A stretch of DNA of 64,000 bases from Microbacterium sp. BH-3-3-3 (GCF_007679045.1 NZ_VEFS01000001.1:1-64000); one strand, 5' to 3'; shown: positions 43,059 through 52,163, counted from the stretch's first letter. Numbers and translations are program-made. Notes: generated by a model from the letters alone, not told the origin.

Positions 43059-43664
43059 TCATCCCCGCGCGTCGGCGATCGGTTCGGGGCACTCGCCCCC
43101 GGCATCCGTCGCCTTCTCGAAGTGCCAGCGCTCGTTGGCGTAGGTCTGGCACAGGCCCCATTCGCGGCCGTGTTCGATGATCCACAGTTGCGCGTCGAGC
43201 GATCCGATGTCGACGGCGTTGCCCGTGACATGGCTCGAGCCCTCGGGTGAGGCGACGTACTGTCGCGCGATCGCCTCGGTGCCGTAGGTGCGGATCGCGT
43301 CGCCGAGCAGCCAGCGCTGGTAGTCGGCGCTGCGCCACCCGCTGGTGACGTCGAACACGATCCCGTCGTCCGCGGCCGCCGCCTGTGCGGAGCGCAGCGC
43401 CTCGCGCAGCTCGCCGTCGAGTCCGGTCATCGCCGGATGACGCTCGTCGTCGACCGTGAGCGGCGACTCGGCCGGGATCATGCCGTCGGCCTCGGCGGGG
43501 GCGAACGGCGCGTGGGCGGCGACCCCCGCCGCGAACGACGAGGCGGTGCTCGCCGCGAGCAGGGCGGCCAGCACGGTCAGGGCGAGGGCGATCGCGGCGG
43601 CGATCGCGAGCAGGGCGAGTCGCTGACGGGAGGGCGAAGGGACGAGGGATGCCGAAGGAGCCAT
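43059..43664 (-). CDS. Exported D-Ala-D-Ala carboxypeptidase, family M15 (VanY/VanX-type)
   Basis: The 201-residue protein has one N-terminal membrane segment (about residues 15-40), then an M15 zinc peptidase domain: DGIVFDVTSGWRSADYQRWLL, SSHVTGNAVDIG (Zn His and Asp) and WHFEK (catalytic Glu and Zn His). It would trim D-Ala from peptidoglycan stem peptides outside the membrane. ATG 43664 follows CGAAGGAGCC-type sequence on the complementary reading only weakly. It converges on the desaturase. Confidence 0.9.
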   Translation of the reverse strand: MAPSASLVPSPSRQRLALLAIAAAIALALTVLAALLAASTASSFAAGVAAHAPFAPAEADGMIPAESPLTVDDERHPAMTGLDGELREALRSAQAAAADDGIVFDVTSGWRSADYQRWLLGDAIRTYGTEAIARQYVASPEGSSHVTGNAVDIGSLDAQLWIIEHGREWGLCQTYANERWHFEKATDAGGECPEPIADARG

Positions 43665-43744
43665 GACCCCAGTCGAGCGGAGGCCGCGTTGCCACGGCGT
43701 ATGGCCGCGACGATACGGCGGCGATAACCCGGTCGGGACGGCTC

Positions 43745-44248
43745 TCAGTCGCGCGAGACCTCGTGCAGCACGACGTCGCGCACCGCGCCGTCGTCGAGCG
43801 TCGCGGTCATCAGCGTGCACGCCGGCTGCCGTCGTCGGTCGGTCGGCGAACCGGGGTTGAGAAGGCGCAGTCCGTTCGGGGTCACCGTGTCCCACGGGAT
43901 GTGACTGTGCCCGAACACGAGCAGGTCGGTGTCGGGGTACGCGGCATCCATCCTCTTGTCCCGTCCCGTCGCGGCCCCCGTCTCGTGCACCACCGCCAGC
44001 CGCACCCCGTCGATCTCCGTGCGGGCGACTTCGGGCAGACGCGAACGTAGGTCAACGCCGTCGTTGTTGCCCCACACCCCGAGCACGGGGCCGAGCGTTT
44101 CGAGTTCGTCGAGCACGCTCGCGCTCACCCAGTCGCCCGCGTGCACGATGAGGTCGACTCCGGATGCCGCGTGCCGGACCGCCTCGGGGAGCACGCGCGC
44201 CCGCTTCGGCACGTGCGTGTCGGCCACGAGGAGCAGTCTGGTCGCCAT
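43745..44248 (-). CDS. YfcE/MJ0936-type metallophosphoesterase
   Basis: The 167-residue calcineurin-like enzyme has LLVADTHVPKR, IVHAGDWV, GVWGNND, VVHETG and LLVFGHSHIPW, then LLNPGSPTDRR. This covers all metal-binding boxes of the YfcE group of phosphodiesterases. Substrate unknown. It is monocistronic, divergent from the response regulator at 44327. Confidence 0.93.
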   Translation of the reverse strand: MATRLLLVADTHVPKRARVLPEAVRHAASGVDLIVHAGDWVSASVLDELETLGPVLGVWGNNDGVDLRSRLPEVARTEIDGVRLAVVHETGAATGRDKRMDAAYPDTDLLVFGHSHIPWDTVTPNGLRLLNPGSPTDRRRQPACTLMTATLDDGAVRDVVLHEVSRD

Positions 44249-44285
44249 GCCCCCACGCTACCGACGCGGGTGGGGATGCGCGCCG

Positions 44286-44320
44286 GGCATACGTCGGCGA
44301 TATGCCGCCCCGCCTACGAT
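44286..44320 (+). promoter_or_regulatory. Promoter of the second two-component system
   Basis: TACGAT (44315-44320) lies six bases before ATG 44327, consistent with leaderless transcription. Around the -35 region an inverted repeat GGCATA (44286-44291) / TATGCC (44301-44306) could be an autoregulatory site. Confidence 0.45.
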
Positions 44321-44326
44321 GACGGG

Positions 44327-44995
44327 ATGCGCGTGCTGATCGTCGAGGACGAACCCTTCCTCGCCGAGGCGATCCGTGACGGCCTGCGCCTCGAAGCGAT
44401 CGCCGCCGACATCGCCGGCGACGGCGACACCGCGCTCGAGCTGCTCGGGTACACCTCGTACGACGTGGTGGTACTCGACCGCGACATCCCGGGGCCGAAC
44501 GGCGACGAGATCGCCCGGCACCTCAGCGCGCAGCCCGCCGCTCCGCGCGTGCTCATGCTGACCGCCGCCGACCGGCTCGACGACAAGGCGCGCGGTTTCG
44601 AGAGCGGCGCCGACGACTACCTGACCAAGCCCTTCGTGCTGCGCGAGCTCGTGATGCGCCTGCACGCCCTCGCCCGCCGCCCCGCGGCCTCGACCCCGCC
44701 GGTGCTCGAGCAGCACGGCATCCGTCTCGATCCCTTCCGCCGCGAGGTCTACCGCGACGGCAGATACGTCTCACTCACCCGCAAGCAGTTCGCGGTGCTG
44801 CAGGTGCTCATGGGCGCGGGCGGCGGGGTCGTCAGCGCCGAGACCCTGCTCGAGCGCGCGTGGGACGAGAACGCCGACCCGTTCACCAACGCGGTGCGCA
44901 TCACGATCTCGACGCTGCGCAAGCGTCTCGGTGAGCCGTGGCTGATCCAGACGGTCGCGGGAGTGGGCTACCGCATGGGGCCGGCCGATGCGTGA
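44327..44995 (+). CDS. OmpR-family response regulator
   Basis: The 222-residue protein has a receiver domain with EDEP acidic residues, phospho-acceptor D51 (VVLDRDIPG), T79 in LMLTAAD and K101 in LTKPF. The winged-helix domain ends with IQTVAGVGYRMG. ATG 44327 has no Shine-Dalgarno but a -10 at the leaderless distance. The kinase gene overlaps its end by 8 bases. Confidence 0.95.
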   Translation: MRVLIVEDEPFLAEAIRDGLRLEAIAADIAGDGDTALELLGYTSYDVVVLDRDIPGPNGDEIARHLSAQPAAPRVLMLTAADRLDDKARGFESGADDYLTKPFVLRELVMRLHALARRPAASTPPVLEQHGIRLDPFRREVYRDGRYVSLTRKQFAVLQVLMGAGGGVVSAETLLERAWDENADPFTNAVRITISTLRKRLGEPWLIQTVAGVGYRMGPADA

Positions 44996-46070
44996 GCGCG
45001 CCCCGGGTCTCTCGATCCGCCTCAAGCTCACGCTGAGCTACGCGGCGTTCGTCGTGATCGTGGGGATCGCGGTATTCGTCGTCGGGTTTCTCGTGCTGCG
45101 GTTCGTTCCCGACGGCAACCTGTACTCCGAGAGCGGGACGTTCACGCCCGGCCGGGGCGATCTGATCGACGTGTTCGTCCGCTACGCCTGGTACGCGGTG
45201 CTCGCCCTCGCCGTCATCGGCCTCGGCGGCGGGTGGGTCGTCTCGGGGCTCATGCTGCGGCCCCTGCACCGCATCACCGACGCCGCGCGCGCCGTGCGCG
45301 GCGGAGACCTCGCCCACCGCGTCGATCTGCCGGGGCGTCGCGACGAGCTGACCGAGCTCGCCGACACCTTCGACGCGATGCTCGCGCGGGTCGAGCTGAC
45401 CCTCGACGAACAGCAGCGGTTCGCCGCCAACGCCTCGCACGAGCTGCGCACCCCGCACGCGACGATGCGCACGCTGCTCGAGGTGGCGCGCGCCGATCCC
45501 GACGGCATCGACCTCGAGCGCCTGCTGCACCGGCTCGACCTCACCAACGAACGCGCGATCCGTCTGACCGAGGCCCTCCTGGCCCTCGCCCGCTCGACCC
45601 GCGCGGGCGAGCTCTCGCGCGAGCCCGTCGACGTCGACGCCGTCATCGCCGCGGTCGCTGACGAAGCGCGCCCCGACGCCGACGCCGCGCGACTCGACCT
45701 CGCCGTGCTGCCGGGCACCGGCGGCATCGCGCGCGTCGACGAGACGTTGATGCGTCAGGCCGTCGCGAACCTCGTGCGCAACGCACTCGTACACAACATC
45801 GACGGCGGATGGGCGCGCGTGGCCGTGACCGGCCGCGACGACGAAGTGGTCGTCGACGTCGACAACTCGGGCGAGGTGCTCTCGCGAGAACTCGTCGCCA
45901 CCCTGCCCGAGCCGTTCGTGCGGGGCGCGGGACGCACGCGCGGGCGCGCCGACGGCACGGGACTCGGGCTCGCCATCGTCGCCTCGATCGCCCGCGCGCA
46001 CGGCGGGCACCTCGAGCTGTGGCCCGGCGAGGCCGGAGGGCTGCGCGCCCGCCTGCGCCTGCCGCGCTGA
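44988..46070 (+). CDS. Sensor histidine kinase with HAMP domain
   Basis: The 360-residue protein has two spans (about 12-38 and 65-90) flanking an extracellular loop of about 27 residues, then a HAMP domain, then a kinase core. The H-box is NASHELRTPHAT with H151; the usual Leu after TP is His. N-box NLVRNALVHN, a degenerate G1 (VDVDNSGEVL) and G2 GTGLGLAI are visible. Coupled to the regulator above. Signal unknown. Nearby VanZ and DUF3054 genes give no strong hint. Confidence 0.94.
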   Translation: MRERAPGLSIRLKLTLSYAAFVVIVGIAVFVVGFLVLRFVPDGNLYSESGTFTPGRGDLIDVFVRYAWYAVLALAVIGLGGGWVVSGLMLRPLHRITDAARAVRGGDLAHRVDLPGRRDELTELADTFDAMLARVELTLDEQQRFAANASHELRTPHATMRTLLEVARADPDGIDLERLLHRLDLTNERAIRLTEALLALARSTRAGELSREPVDVDAVIAAVADEARPDADAARLDLAVLPGTGGIARVDETLMRQAVANLVRNALVHNIDGGWARVAVTGRDDEVVVDVDNSGEVLSRELVATLPEPFVRGAGRTRGRADGTGLGLAIVASIARAHGGHLELWPGEAGGLRARLRLPR

Positions 46071-46105
46071 CACCCCTCCGCTCGGCGGCGCGATCCCGTG
46101 TCGAC

Positions 46106-46184
46106 CTCGCGCCGAGCAGCGGGCGCGAGACCGACGCGCCACTCGCCGCCTCGCGCCGATCAGCGGGCGCAAGGCCGACGCGCG
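46106..46184. repeat. Diverged 35-bp direct repeat after the kinase gene
   Basis: 46106-46140 and 46150-46184 share CTCGCGCCGA.CAGCGGGCGC.AG.CCGACGCGC. It is non-coding, between the kinase stop and the convergent VanZ stop. Possibly a remnant of local duplication. Confidence 0.55.
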
Positions 46185-46186
46185 GC

Positions 46187-46612
46187 TCAGCGCCGCGCGA
46201 TCAGCCGGATCACGAGCACGACGACCGTCCCGATCAGGGCGCCGAGGGTGTTGGACGCCACGTCGTCGGCATCCGGAACCCGACCCGGGATCAGCGTCTG
46301 CGCGATCTCGACGGTGAGCGACACGGCGGCTCCCACGAGGACGGATGCCGGCGCCCACCGCAGCGGCAGCAGAAGGGCGACGGCGGCTCCCAGTGGAACG
46401 AAGAACAGGACGTTGAGCGCCACGTCGGCGCCCGCACCGAACAGCAGGGCGCTCCCCCACGGCGGGAGATGATCGAGGGCATCGAGCACCAGCGTCCGCG
46501 CCGGCCACGCGATCGTGCGCGGAGCGAGGGTCAGGGCGGCCACGGCGGCCAGCACGGCGCCGGCGACCCGCAGGCGCGGCGCGGAGAAGACGGAAGCGGA
46601 TCGATCGGACAC
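46187..46612 (-). CDS. VanZ-family membrane protein
   Basis: The 141-residue protein starts at GTG 46612, 5 bases after GGAGG. It has four spans. NVLFFVPLGAAVALLLP, LTVEIAQTLIPGRVPDADDVASNTLGALIG gives the VanZ core N..F.PLG / E..Q / R..D..D...N..G. It shares only the motif with the VanZ at 36835. It is divergent from the DUF3054 gene. Confidence 0.88.
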   Translation of the reverse strand: MSDRSASVFSAPRLRVAGAVLAAVAALTLAPRTIAWPARTLVLDALDHLPPWGSALLFGAGADVALNVLFFVPLGAAVALLLPLRWAPASVLVGAAVSLTVEIAQTLIPGRVPDADDVASNTLGALIGTVVVLVIRLIARR

Positions 46613-46723
46613 GGTGACCTCCAGGGTGCGGAGATCCCATCCCACCGACCCGCCTGTTGTCCCGACGTCTCGCGACCGCGATACACGGACGATACGTCGC
46701 CGCGCGGCGCGCAGAATGGAGGC

Positions 46724-47107
46724 GTGTCCTCTTCGCGTCGCTCCCCCGCCCTCGCCCTGCTCCTCGACGTCGTGCTGGTCGTCGTCTTCGCGGCGATCGG
46801 GAGGGCGACCCACGACGGCGACGTGCTGGGCCCGTTCGGTTCCGGACTCGCCACCACCGCGTGGCCCTTCGTCGCGGCGCTGCTGATCGGGTGGGCGGTC
46901 ACGCGCGCGTGGCGCCGACCCACGACCCTGGTGCGCACCGGTCTGCCGGTGTGGGCGATCACCGTCGCGCTCGGCATGGTGCTGCGTGCGCTCAGCGGTC
47001 AGGGCGTGGCGGTGGCGTTCATCATCGTCGCGACGATCACCCTCGCGGTGTTCCTGCTCGGGTGGCGCGGCCTCGCGCGTCTCGCGGCGCGGCGGCGTCG
47101 GGCCTGA
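46724..47107 (+). CDS. DUF3054 membrane protein
   Basis: The 127-residue protein has four hydrophobic segments; VLVVVFAAIGRATHD in the first and PFVAALLIGWAVTRAW in the second match DUF3054. GTG 46724 has CAGAAT six bases upstream, a leaderless-type arrangement (GGAGG is too close to act as an RBS). Function unknown. Confidence 0.85.
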   Translation: MSSSRRSPALALLLDVVLVVVFAAIGRATHDGDVLGPFGSGLATTAWPFVAALLIGWAVTRAWRRPTTLVRTGLPVWAITVALGMVLRALSGQGVAVAFIIVATITLAVFLLGWRGLARLAARRRRA

Positions 47108-47143
47108 CGCGCGTCGCCCGTCCGCGCGAGCGCCGCTTCGGCC

Positions 47144-47656
47144 TCAGTCGGCGAGCGTGACGTCGACCTGGATCTCGGCGGCGAGGCGCTCGAGCTCGGC
47201 CACCAGGTCGTCGACCTCGACGTCGGCGGCCACCGTCGCCGTGATCGACGCCTCGAACAGGCGCCCGCCGGCCATGGCGGCATCCGTCGTCTGCGTCGAC
47301 ATGCGCTCGATGCTCGCCCCGCGCGCGCTGAGCGCCGCCGACACCTCGCGGACGATGCCCGGCCGGTCGTTGCCGACCACGTCGAAGGTGACCGAGCGCG
47401 GCGCCGCGGCGGCGAGCGAGCCGCTGCCCGCGTGAACCGTGACGGTGAGGGTGCCCGCGAGCCCCTCGAGGGCGGCGCGCAGGTCGTCGGCGCGTTCGGG
47501 AGTCACCGACACCTCGACGATGCCGGCGAACGCTCCCGCCAGTTCGGCGAGTTCGCTGTTCTCCCAGTTGCCGCCGTGGGCGCCGACGATGTCGGCGACC
47601 GCGGACACGAGGCCCGCGCGGTCATCGCCGACGACGGTGAGGACGAGGGTGGTCAT
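47144..47656 (-). CDS. ACT-domain protein (glycine cleavage regulator-like)
   Basis: The 170-residue cytoplasmic protein is built of two ACT domains: LVLTVVGDDRAGLVSAVADIVGAHGGNWENSEL from the start and VTFDVVGNDRPGIVREVSAALSARGASIERM from about residue 90. The GcvR-like layout suggests amino-acid binding and regulation. ATG 47656. The neighbour at 47721 is divergent. Confidence 0.88.
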   Translation of the reverse strand: MTTLVLTVVGDDRAGLVSAVADIVGAHGGNWENSELAELAGAFAGIVEVSVTPERADDLRAALEGLAGTLTVTVHAGSGSLAAAAPRSVTFDVVGNDRPGIVREVSAALSARGASIERMSTQTTDAAMAGGRLFEASITATVAADVEVDDLVAELERLAAEIQVDVTLAD

Positions 47657-47720
47657 GGCGACAGCGTACCCACGGCCGCGCTGATACCGTGAGGTTTCCG
47701 ACCCGACAGGAGGTGAGCGC

Positions 47721-47999
47721 ATGATCGCGTCGATCATCGCGACCATCAACCTCCTGCTCGCGTTCGCCGAGCTGTCGCTCACCCCCGGTTCCGACGCCCC
47801 GCTGCTGGCTGTCGTGCTGGCCGCCGCGGTCGTCGTCACGGTCGCGGTCGTGCTGCTCGTCGTGCCCGGGCTCGTGGCATCCGCCCCTCGGCCCTCGCCG
47901 CGTCCGATCGACCCTTCCGCGCTGGTGGCGCAGAGCGATCCGGATGCCGCGGGGCACCCGCGCCCGCGCGCTCCGGGGCTCGCGATCCCGGTCGCGTAG
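47721..47999 (+). CDS. Small membrane protein, 92 aa
   Basis: ATG 47721 follows AGGAGG with good spacing. Spans at about 3-20 and 28-52 are followed by a Pro/Ala-rich cytoplasmic tail (SAPRPSPRPIDPSALVAQ). It lies about 115 bases upstream of the YidC-like gene. I recognise no family. Confidence 0.72.
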   Translation: MIASIIATINLLLAFAELSLTPGSDAPLLAVVLAAAVVVTVAVVLLVVPGLVASAPRPSPRPIDPSALVAQSDPDAAGHPRPRAPGLAIPVA

Positions 48000-48114
48000 C
48001 CCGCCGTCCGCCGCCCTCGCGGCATCCGGTGCCCTCACGCGACCACCGGTCGTTCGTGCGCGCTCGCGCCGGCGACCGGTCCTGCCGTGATCGCCGCACC
48101 GATTGGACGCCCCG

Positions 48115-48846
48115 TTGGACCTCTTCGCCTTCCCTCCCCTCGCCCTTCTGCTCGACCTGACCACCCGAGCCCTGCTCGCCCTCACCACCGCGCTCGAACC
48201 CGTCACCGCGGGGGCGGCCGCCGCTGTGGCGGTGGTCGTCGTGACGCTGCTCGTGCGCCTCGTGCTGATCCCGGTCGGGGTCTCGCAGGCCCGCGCCGAA
48301 CAGACGCGTGCTCGTCTCGCTCCGCGCCTGCGCGCCCTGCAGCAGCGGTGGAAGGGCAACACCGAACGCCTGCAGCGCGAGACGATGCAGCTGTACCGCG
48401 ACGAGGGGGCCTCGCCCGTGGCCGGATGCCTGCCCCTGCTGGCCCAGGCTCCCGTGGTGGGGCTGCTCTACGCCGTCTTCCTGCACCCGACCGTGGGCGG
48501 CCAGGCCAACGCCCTGCTCGCGCACGATCTGCTGGGCGCACCGCTCGGGCGGAGCCTCGTCGCCGCCGTCACGACCGGAACCGCGGATGCCGGGACCCTG
48601 GCGGTCTTCGCGGTGCTGGTGGCCGTCATCGTCGCCGCCGCCGAGCTGACCCGTCGTCTGCTGCGGCCGGCGGTCGACCCGGCCGCCCCCGCATGGACGA
48701 CGCCCCTCTTCGGCGCGCTGCAGTTCACGACGGCGGTGGTGGCGCTGTTCGTGCCTCTGGCCGCCGCCCTCTACCTCACGGTGACGACGGTGTGGACGCT
48801 CGTGCAGCGGGTGGTGCTCAGGCGGCGCTACCCGCTGCCGGCGTGA
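48115..48846 (+). CDS. YidC/Oxa1-family membrane protein insertase (paralogue)
   Basis: The 243-residue protein has the YidC core: an N-terminal span, VTLLVRLVLIPVGVSQARAEQTRARLAPRLRALQQRW, then LQRETMQLYRDEGASPVAGCLPLLAQAPVVGLLY. The Arg in the hydrophilic groove (VRLVLIP) is present. It is shorter than housekeeping YidC and lacks a periplasmic domain, so it is probably the secondary copy common in Microbacteriaceae. TTG 48115 gives LDLFAFPP; TTG 48103 is possible. It overlaps the convergent MFS gene by 29 bases. Confidence 0.88.
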   Translation: MDLFAFPPLALLLDLTTRALLALTTALEPVTAGAAAAVAVVVVTLLVRLVLIPVGVSQARAEQTRARLAPRLRALQQRWKGNTERLQRETMQLYRDEGASPVAGCLPLLAQAPVVGLLYAVFLHPTVGGQANALLAHDLLGAPLGRSLVAAVTTGTADAGTLAVFAVLVAVIVAAAELTRRLLRPAVDPAAPAWTTPLFGALQFTTAVVALFVPLAAALYLTVTTVWTLVQRVVLRRRYPLPA

Positions 48847-50095
48847 GCGCCGAGCGGGCGTCCCACCGCTTCGACCACGACGCGTTCACCGCGGCCATCG
48901 CGAGCACCAGCACCGCGGCCGCGGCCGGGAAGAGCAGCGCGGTCTCCACCGAATCGTTCTCGGCGACCGCTCCGGTGACCGCCGACGACAGTGCCTGGGC
49001 GAGCGTGAGGGCCGACGCGAGGATCGTCATGGTCGAGGCGGTGCGCCCGCGCGGCGCGCGGTGCCCGGCAAGGCTGAACAGCGTCACCAGTGAGGGGCCG
49101 ACGCCGATGCCCATCAGGCACAGCACCAGCGTCACCGTGGGCACCGATCCGCCGACCGAGTACGCCCCCGCCGACGCGGTGAGGATCACGGCGAACACGA
49201 CCAGGCGCCAGCGCAGGGTGAACCGCTCGGGGATCACCGCGACGGCCAGTGCCAGCACGGCCGAGCCCACGCCCATGACGCCGTACAGCAACGCGCCCGC
49301 CTCGGGAGCGCCCTGCGCCTCCATGAACGCGGTCAGCGAGGTGAGGGTCGACCCGAAGAACAGCCCGACACCGAAGACGGCCGCCACCAGCACGAGCATG
49401 CGCGGGTGCAGCAGTTCGCGGAACGGCGCCATCGCGGTGCGCTCCGACCGCTCCGGAACCGCCCGCCCGGTGGGGTGCAGGGCGAAGGCCGTGACGAAGA
49501 CGAAGCTCAACAGCGCGGCACCCGCGATCGGAGCCCACGGGGCGATGAGCGCCGCCAGCACACCGACCACGAACGGGCCGATCACGAAGGCCGTCTCGTC
49601 CGCCGCCGACTCGTACGCCATGGCCCGCGAGAAGGTGCGCTCGCGTCGCGTGGGGTGCACGCGATCGCCGATGAGGGCCATGACGCGACTGCGCGACATC
49701 GCCGCCGTCTGCGGGCCGGTGAGGCCGATCGCGGCGGCCGCCCCGAGCAGCAGCGCCTCGGAGCTCGCGGCCTGCACGACGAGGGGGAAGAGTGCGAGCA
49801 GGATGCCGTTCGCCAGGCCCACCGGCACGAGCACGCGCCGCTGTCCGAAGCGGTCGGCGAGGTCGCCGAGCACGGGGCCCGCGACGACGACGCCGAGGCC
49901 GACCGCGGCGGAGGTCAGGCCGCCGAGGGCGACCGAACCGCGCTCGGCGACGACGATGGCCAGCACCCCCACCGTCATCATCGCGAACGGCAGACGGGCG
50001 ATGAAGGCGACGGGGAAGTACCAGAACCCCGTGTGGTGGATCAGGGAGCGGTGGGCGACGGCCGGGGAGGCGGGTGGGTGTGCGGGCGCAAACAT
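48818..50095 (-). CDS. Major facilitator superfamily transporter
   Basis: The 425-residue protein has 12 spans and the loop 2-3 motif GDLADRFGQRRVLVPVG. The central cytoplasmic loop contains ERSERTAMAPFRELLHP. The substrate is unknown; the layout resembles drug- or sugar-efflux MFS of actinobacteria. ATG 50095. The gene overlaps the YidC-like gene at the 3' end. Confidence 0.9.
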   Translation of the reverse strand: MFAPAHPPASPAVAHRSLIHHTGFWYFPVAFIARLPFAMMTVGVLAIVVAERGSVALGGLTSAAVGLGVVVAGPVLGDLADRFGQRRVLVPVGLANGILLALFPLVVQAASSEALLLGAAAAIGLTGPQTAAMSRSRVMALIGDRVHPTRRERTFSRAMAYESAADETAFVIGPFVVGVLAALIAPWAPIAGAALLSFVFVTAFALHPTGRAVPERSERTAMAPFRELLHPRMLVLVAAVFGVGLFFGSTLTSLTAFMEAQGAPEAGALLYGVMGVGSAVLALAVAVIPERFTLRWRLVVFAVILTASAGAYSVGGSVPTVTLVLCLMGIGVGPSLVTLFSLAGHRAPRGRTASTMTILASALTLAQALSSAVTGAVAENDSVETALLFPAAAAVLVLAMAAVNASWSKRWDARSALTPAAGSAA

Positions 50096-50220
50096 GGAGC
50101 GGTCTCTCGGAGGCGATGGAACGTGCCGCCTTGCCGGGTCCGGTAGGTAGTTGCACAGCGTGCGGCGGGCGAACCCGCTCGACGATTCTACCGCGGGGCG
50201 CTGAAGAGCGCCCGGGAAGC

Positions 50221-50436
50221 TCAGCTCACGAGGGCGGCGATCGCCGCGATCACGGATGCCAGGGCCAGCACCAGCGCGACGGCGATGAGCACCGTGTGCA
50301 CGATCAGGAACGGCGTCGGCTTTCCGGCGGCGTCCCGCGCGCGCGGGTCTTTCGCGATGCGCGGGTAGAAGCGGGGCCAGACGACGGCGTTGAACACGGC
50401 GTTGGCGAAGAGCAGCACGATCAGCAGGGGTTCCAC
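50221..50436 (-). CDS. SCO4848-family membrane protein
   Basis: The 71-residue protein has two hydrophobic segments. LFANAVFNAVVWPRFYPRIAKDPRARD followed by PTPFLIVHTVLIAVALVLAL fits the SCO4848 family (N.VWPRF...). Function unknown. GTG 50436. Confidence 0.8.
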   Translation of the reverse strand: MEPLLIVLLFANAVFNAVVWPRFYPRIAKDPRARDAAGKPTPFLIVHTVLIAVALVLALASVIAAIAALVS

Positions 50437-50474
50437 GCCTCGAGCCTACGCGCGGGCTGCCTCTCGGCCGGCCG

Positions 50475-50816
50475 TCACGCGGCGCACGCGATGCACCGAC
50501 GCGCGAACGGGCGCACCTCGAGCCGGGCGTCGGCGATCGGTCGACCGCACACCTCGCACACCCCGAAGGTCCCGGATGCCACGCGCTCGCGCGCCGCGCG
50601 GATCTCGGCCCGCTCCGCCTCGGCTCCACGTCGCAGCGCATCGACCTGCGCCCACTCCCCCGACAGCGTCGAGCCCTCGGGGTCGTGCTCGTCGTCGGCG
50701 GTGCCGTCGGCGCGGTCGTGGCGGAGGCTCTCCTCGTCGTCGTGCAACCGCGCGAGACGGTGCTCCACCTCGCGCTCGAGGTGGTCGAGCATGCGCCCCG
50801 CGGTCATGGCATCCAT
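50475..50816 (-). CDS. TraR/DksA-family zinc-finger protein
   Basis: The 113-residue protein has a helical N-terminal coiled-coil region (LEREVEHRLARLHDDEE ... QVDALRRGAEAERAEIRAARERV) and a C4 zinc finger CEVCGRPI...RCIAC. DksA/TraR proteins bind the RNA polymerase secondary channel; actinobacterial versions are poorly characterised. ATG 50816. Confidence 0.9.
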   Translation of the reverse strand: MDAMTAGRMLDHLEREVEHRLARLHDDEESLRHDRADGTADDEHDPEGSTLSGEWAQVDALRRGAEAERAEIRAARERVASGTFGVCEVCGRPIADARLEVRPFARRCIACAA

Positions 50817-50868
50817 CCTTCGACGCTAGCCCCCACCGCCGACACCGGCACTGCGGCAGGATCGGCTC

Positions 50869-51228
50869 ATGAGCGAGCTTCGACGACACTGGACCCCGAC
50901 CGCTGTGGTGTTCCTCGCCCTCGCGGTCGCGGGACTCATCGGCACCTGGACCTTCAACGTCTTCGCGATCGTGCAGATGCGCGACTTCCTCGGAGACCTC
51001 GTCTCGAGCGGACCGGCGGTGTCGTCCATCACCGTCGACCTGCTGATCGTCGCCATCGCCGGAAGCGTGTTCATCATCGTCGAGGCGCGACGGCTCGGCA
51101 TGCGCTTCGCATGGCTGTACATCGTGCTGTCGGGGATCACGGCGTTCGCGTTCACGTTCCCGCTGTTCCTCGCGATGCGCCAGCGGCACCTGACCGCGCG
51201 GCGGTCCTCCCCCACCCAGCCCGCGTGA
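50869..51228 (+). CDS. DUF2834 membrane protein
   Basis: The 119-residue protein has three spans with FNVFAIVQMRDFLGDLVSSGPAVSSITVDLLIVAIAGSVFIIVEARRLGMRFAW, typical of DUF2834. Function unknown. Start ATG 50869; divergent from the DksA-like gene. Confidence 0.85.
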   Translation: MSELRRHWTPTAVVFLALAVAGLIGTWTFNVFAIVQMRDFLGDLVSSGPAVSSITVDLLIVAIAGSVFIIVEARRLGMRFAWLYIVLSGITAFAFTFPLFLAMRQRHLTARRSSPTQPA

Positions 51229-51302
51229 GAGGTCACTTCGTGTCGCCTCGGCGGGGCTGCACGCGACAGAAGATGATGACCCCTCACGCGAGAGGGTCGG
51301 GC

Positions 51303-52163
51303 TTAGCGCGAGGCGAGACCCGCGCGCAGGCCCTCGACCAGCGGAGTCGTCGGGCGGCCGATGATGCGCGCGAGCGATCCGTCGGTCTCCGACAGTGCCC
51401 CGCGCGCGATCGCGTCGTCGATGCCCGCGACGAACGCCGCGGTCCCGGCGTCCAGCCCCGCGGCCTCGAGTCCGGCGGTGAGCTGCTCGAGCGAAACGCG
51501 CGTGTAGGTGACCGGGCGACCGAGCACCTCGGCGGCGGCGGCCGCGAGCTCGTCGTACGTCCACGCGACGTCTCCGCCGATCTCGATCGTCAGTCCCGCC
51601 AGGTCGTCGGTCGTCAGCGCGACGGCGGCGGCCTCGGCGTAGTCGCGACGGCTGGCGCTCGCCACCCGCGCGTCACCCACGGCGGCGACGATCTCGCCGG
51701 TGTCGGCGGCGCGCGCCACGGAGTCCAGGTAGTTCTCGGTGTACCAGTTGTTGCGCAGGATCGTGGCGCTCACGCCCGAGGCGGCGATCGCCTGCTCGGT
51801 GGCCTTGTGGTCGGCGCCGAGCGCGTAGTCCACCTCGTCGACGCGCGGGGCGCTGGTGTACACGAGACGCTCGATGCCGGCCGCGCGTGCGGCGTCGATG
51901 ACGTTGCGGTGGCCCGAGACGCGGTCGGCGTCGGTGCCCGAGATGAGCAGCACGCGCGTGACGCCCTCGAGGGCGGCAGCGAGGGTCTCGGGGCGGGCGT
52001 AGTCGAGCTCGACCACATTCACGCCGTTGTCGGCGAGGTCGGCGGCCTTGGCCGGCGTGCGGACGCCGGCGACGATGTCGGATGCCGCGACGCCGCGCTC
52101 GCGCAGGGCGTCGACGACGAGGCGGCCGAGGTGGCCGGTGGCGGCGGTGACGAGAATGGTCAT
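51303..52163 (-). CDS. qorB: NmrA-type NAD(P)H:quinone oxidoreductase (QorB/YtfG-like)
   Basis: The 286-residue atypical SDR starts at ATG 52163 after AAAGGA. Motifs: VTAATGHLGRLVVDALRERG (NADP loop), LLISGTD, SGHRNVIDAARAAGIERLVYTSA and ILRNNWYTENYL, which closely parallels E. coli QorB (LRNGWYSENY). It reduces quinones using NAD(P)H and protects against quinone stress. It is divergent from an HxlR regulator, the same pairing as ytfG-ytfH and qor2-qorR. Confidence 0.9.
   Translation of the reverse strand: MTILVTAATGHLGRLVVDALRERGVAASDIVAGVRTPAKAADLADNGVNVVELDYARPETLAAALEGVTRVLLISGTDADRVSGHRNVIDAARAAGIERLVYTSAPRVDEVDYALGADHKATEQAIAASGVSATILRNNWYTENYLDSVARAADTGEIVAAVGDARVASASRRDYAEAAAVALTTDDLAGLTIEIGGDVAWTYDELAAAAAEVLGRPVTYTRVSLEQLTAGLEAAGLDAGTAAFVAGIDDAIARGALSETDGSLARIIGRPTTPLVEGLRAGLASR

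Noticed and set aside
41446..43695. 749-codon minus-strand open frame across cspA, the desaturase and the M15 gene
   Set aside because: It is antisense to well-supported genes, with low-complexity Arg/Asp/Glu-rich translation, a common artefact in 70% GC DNA.
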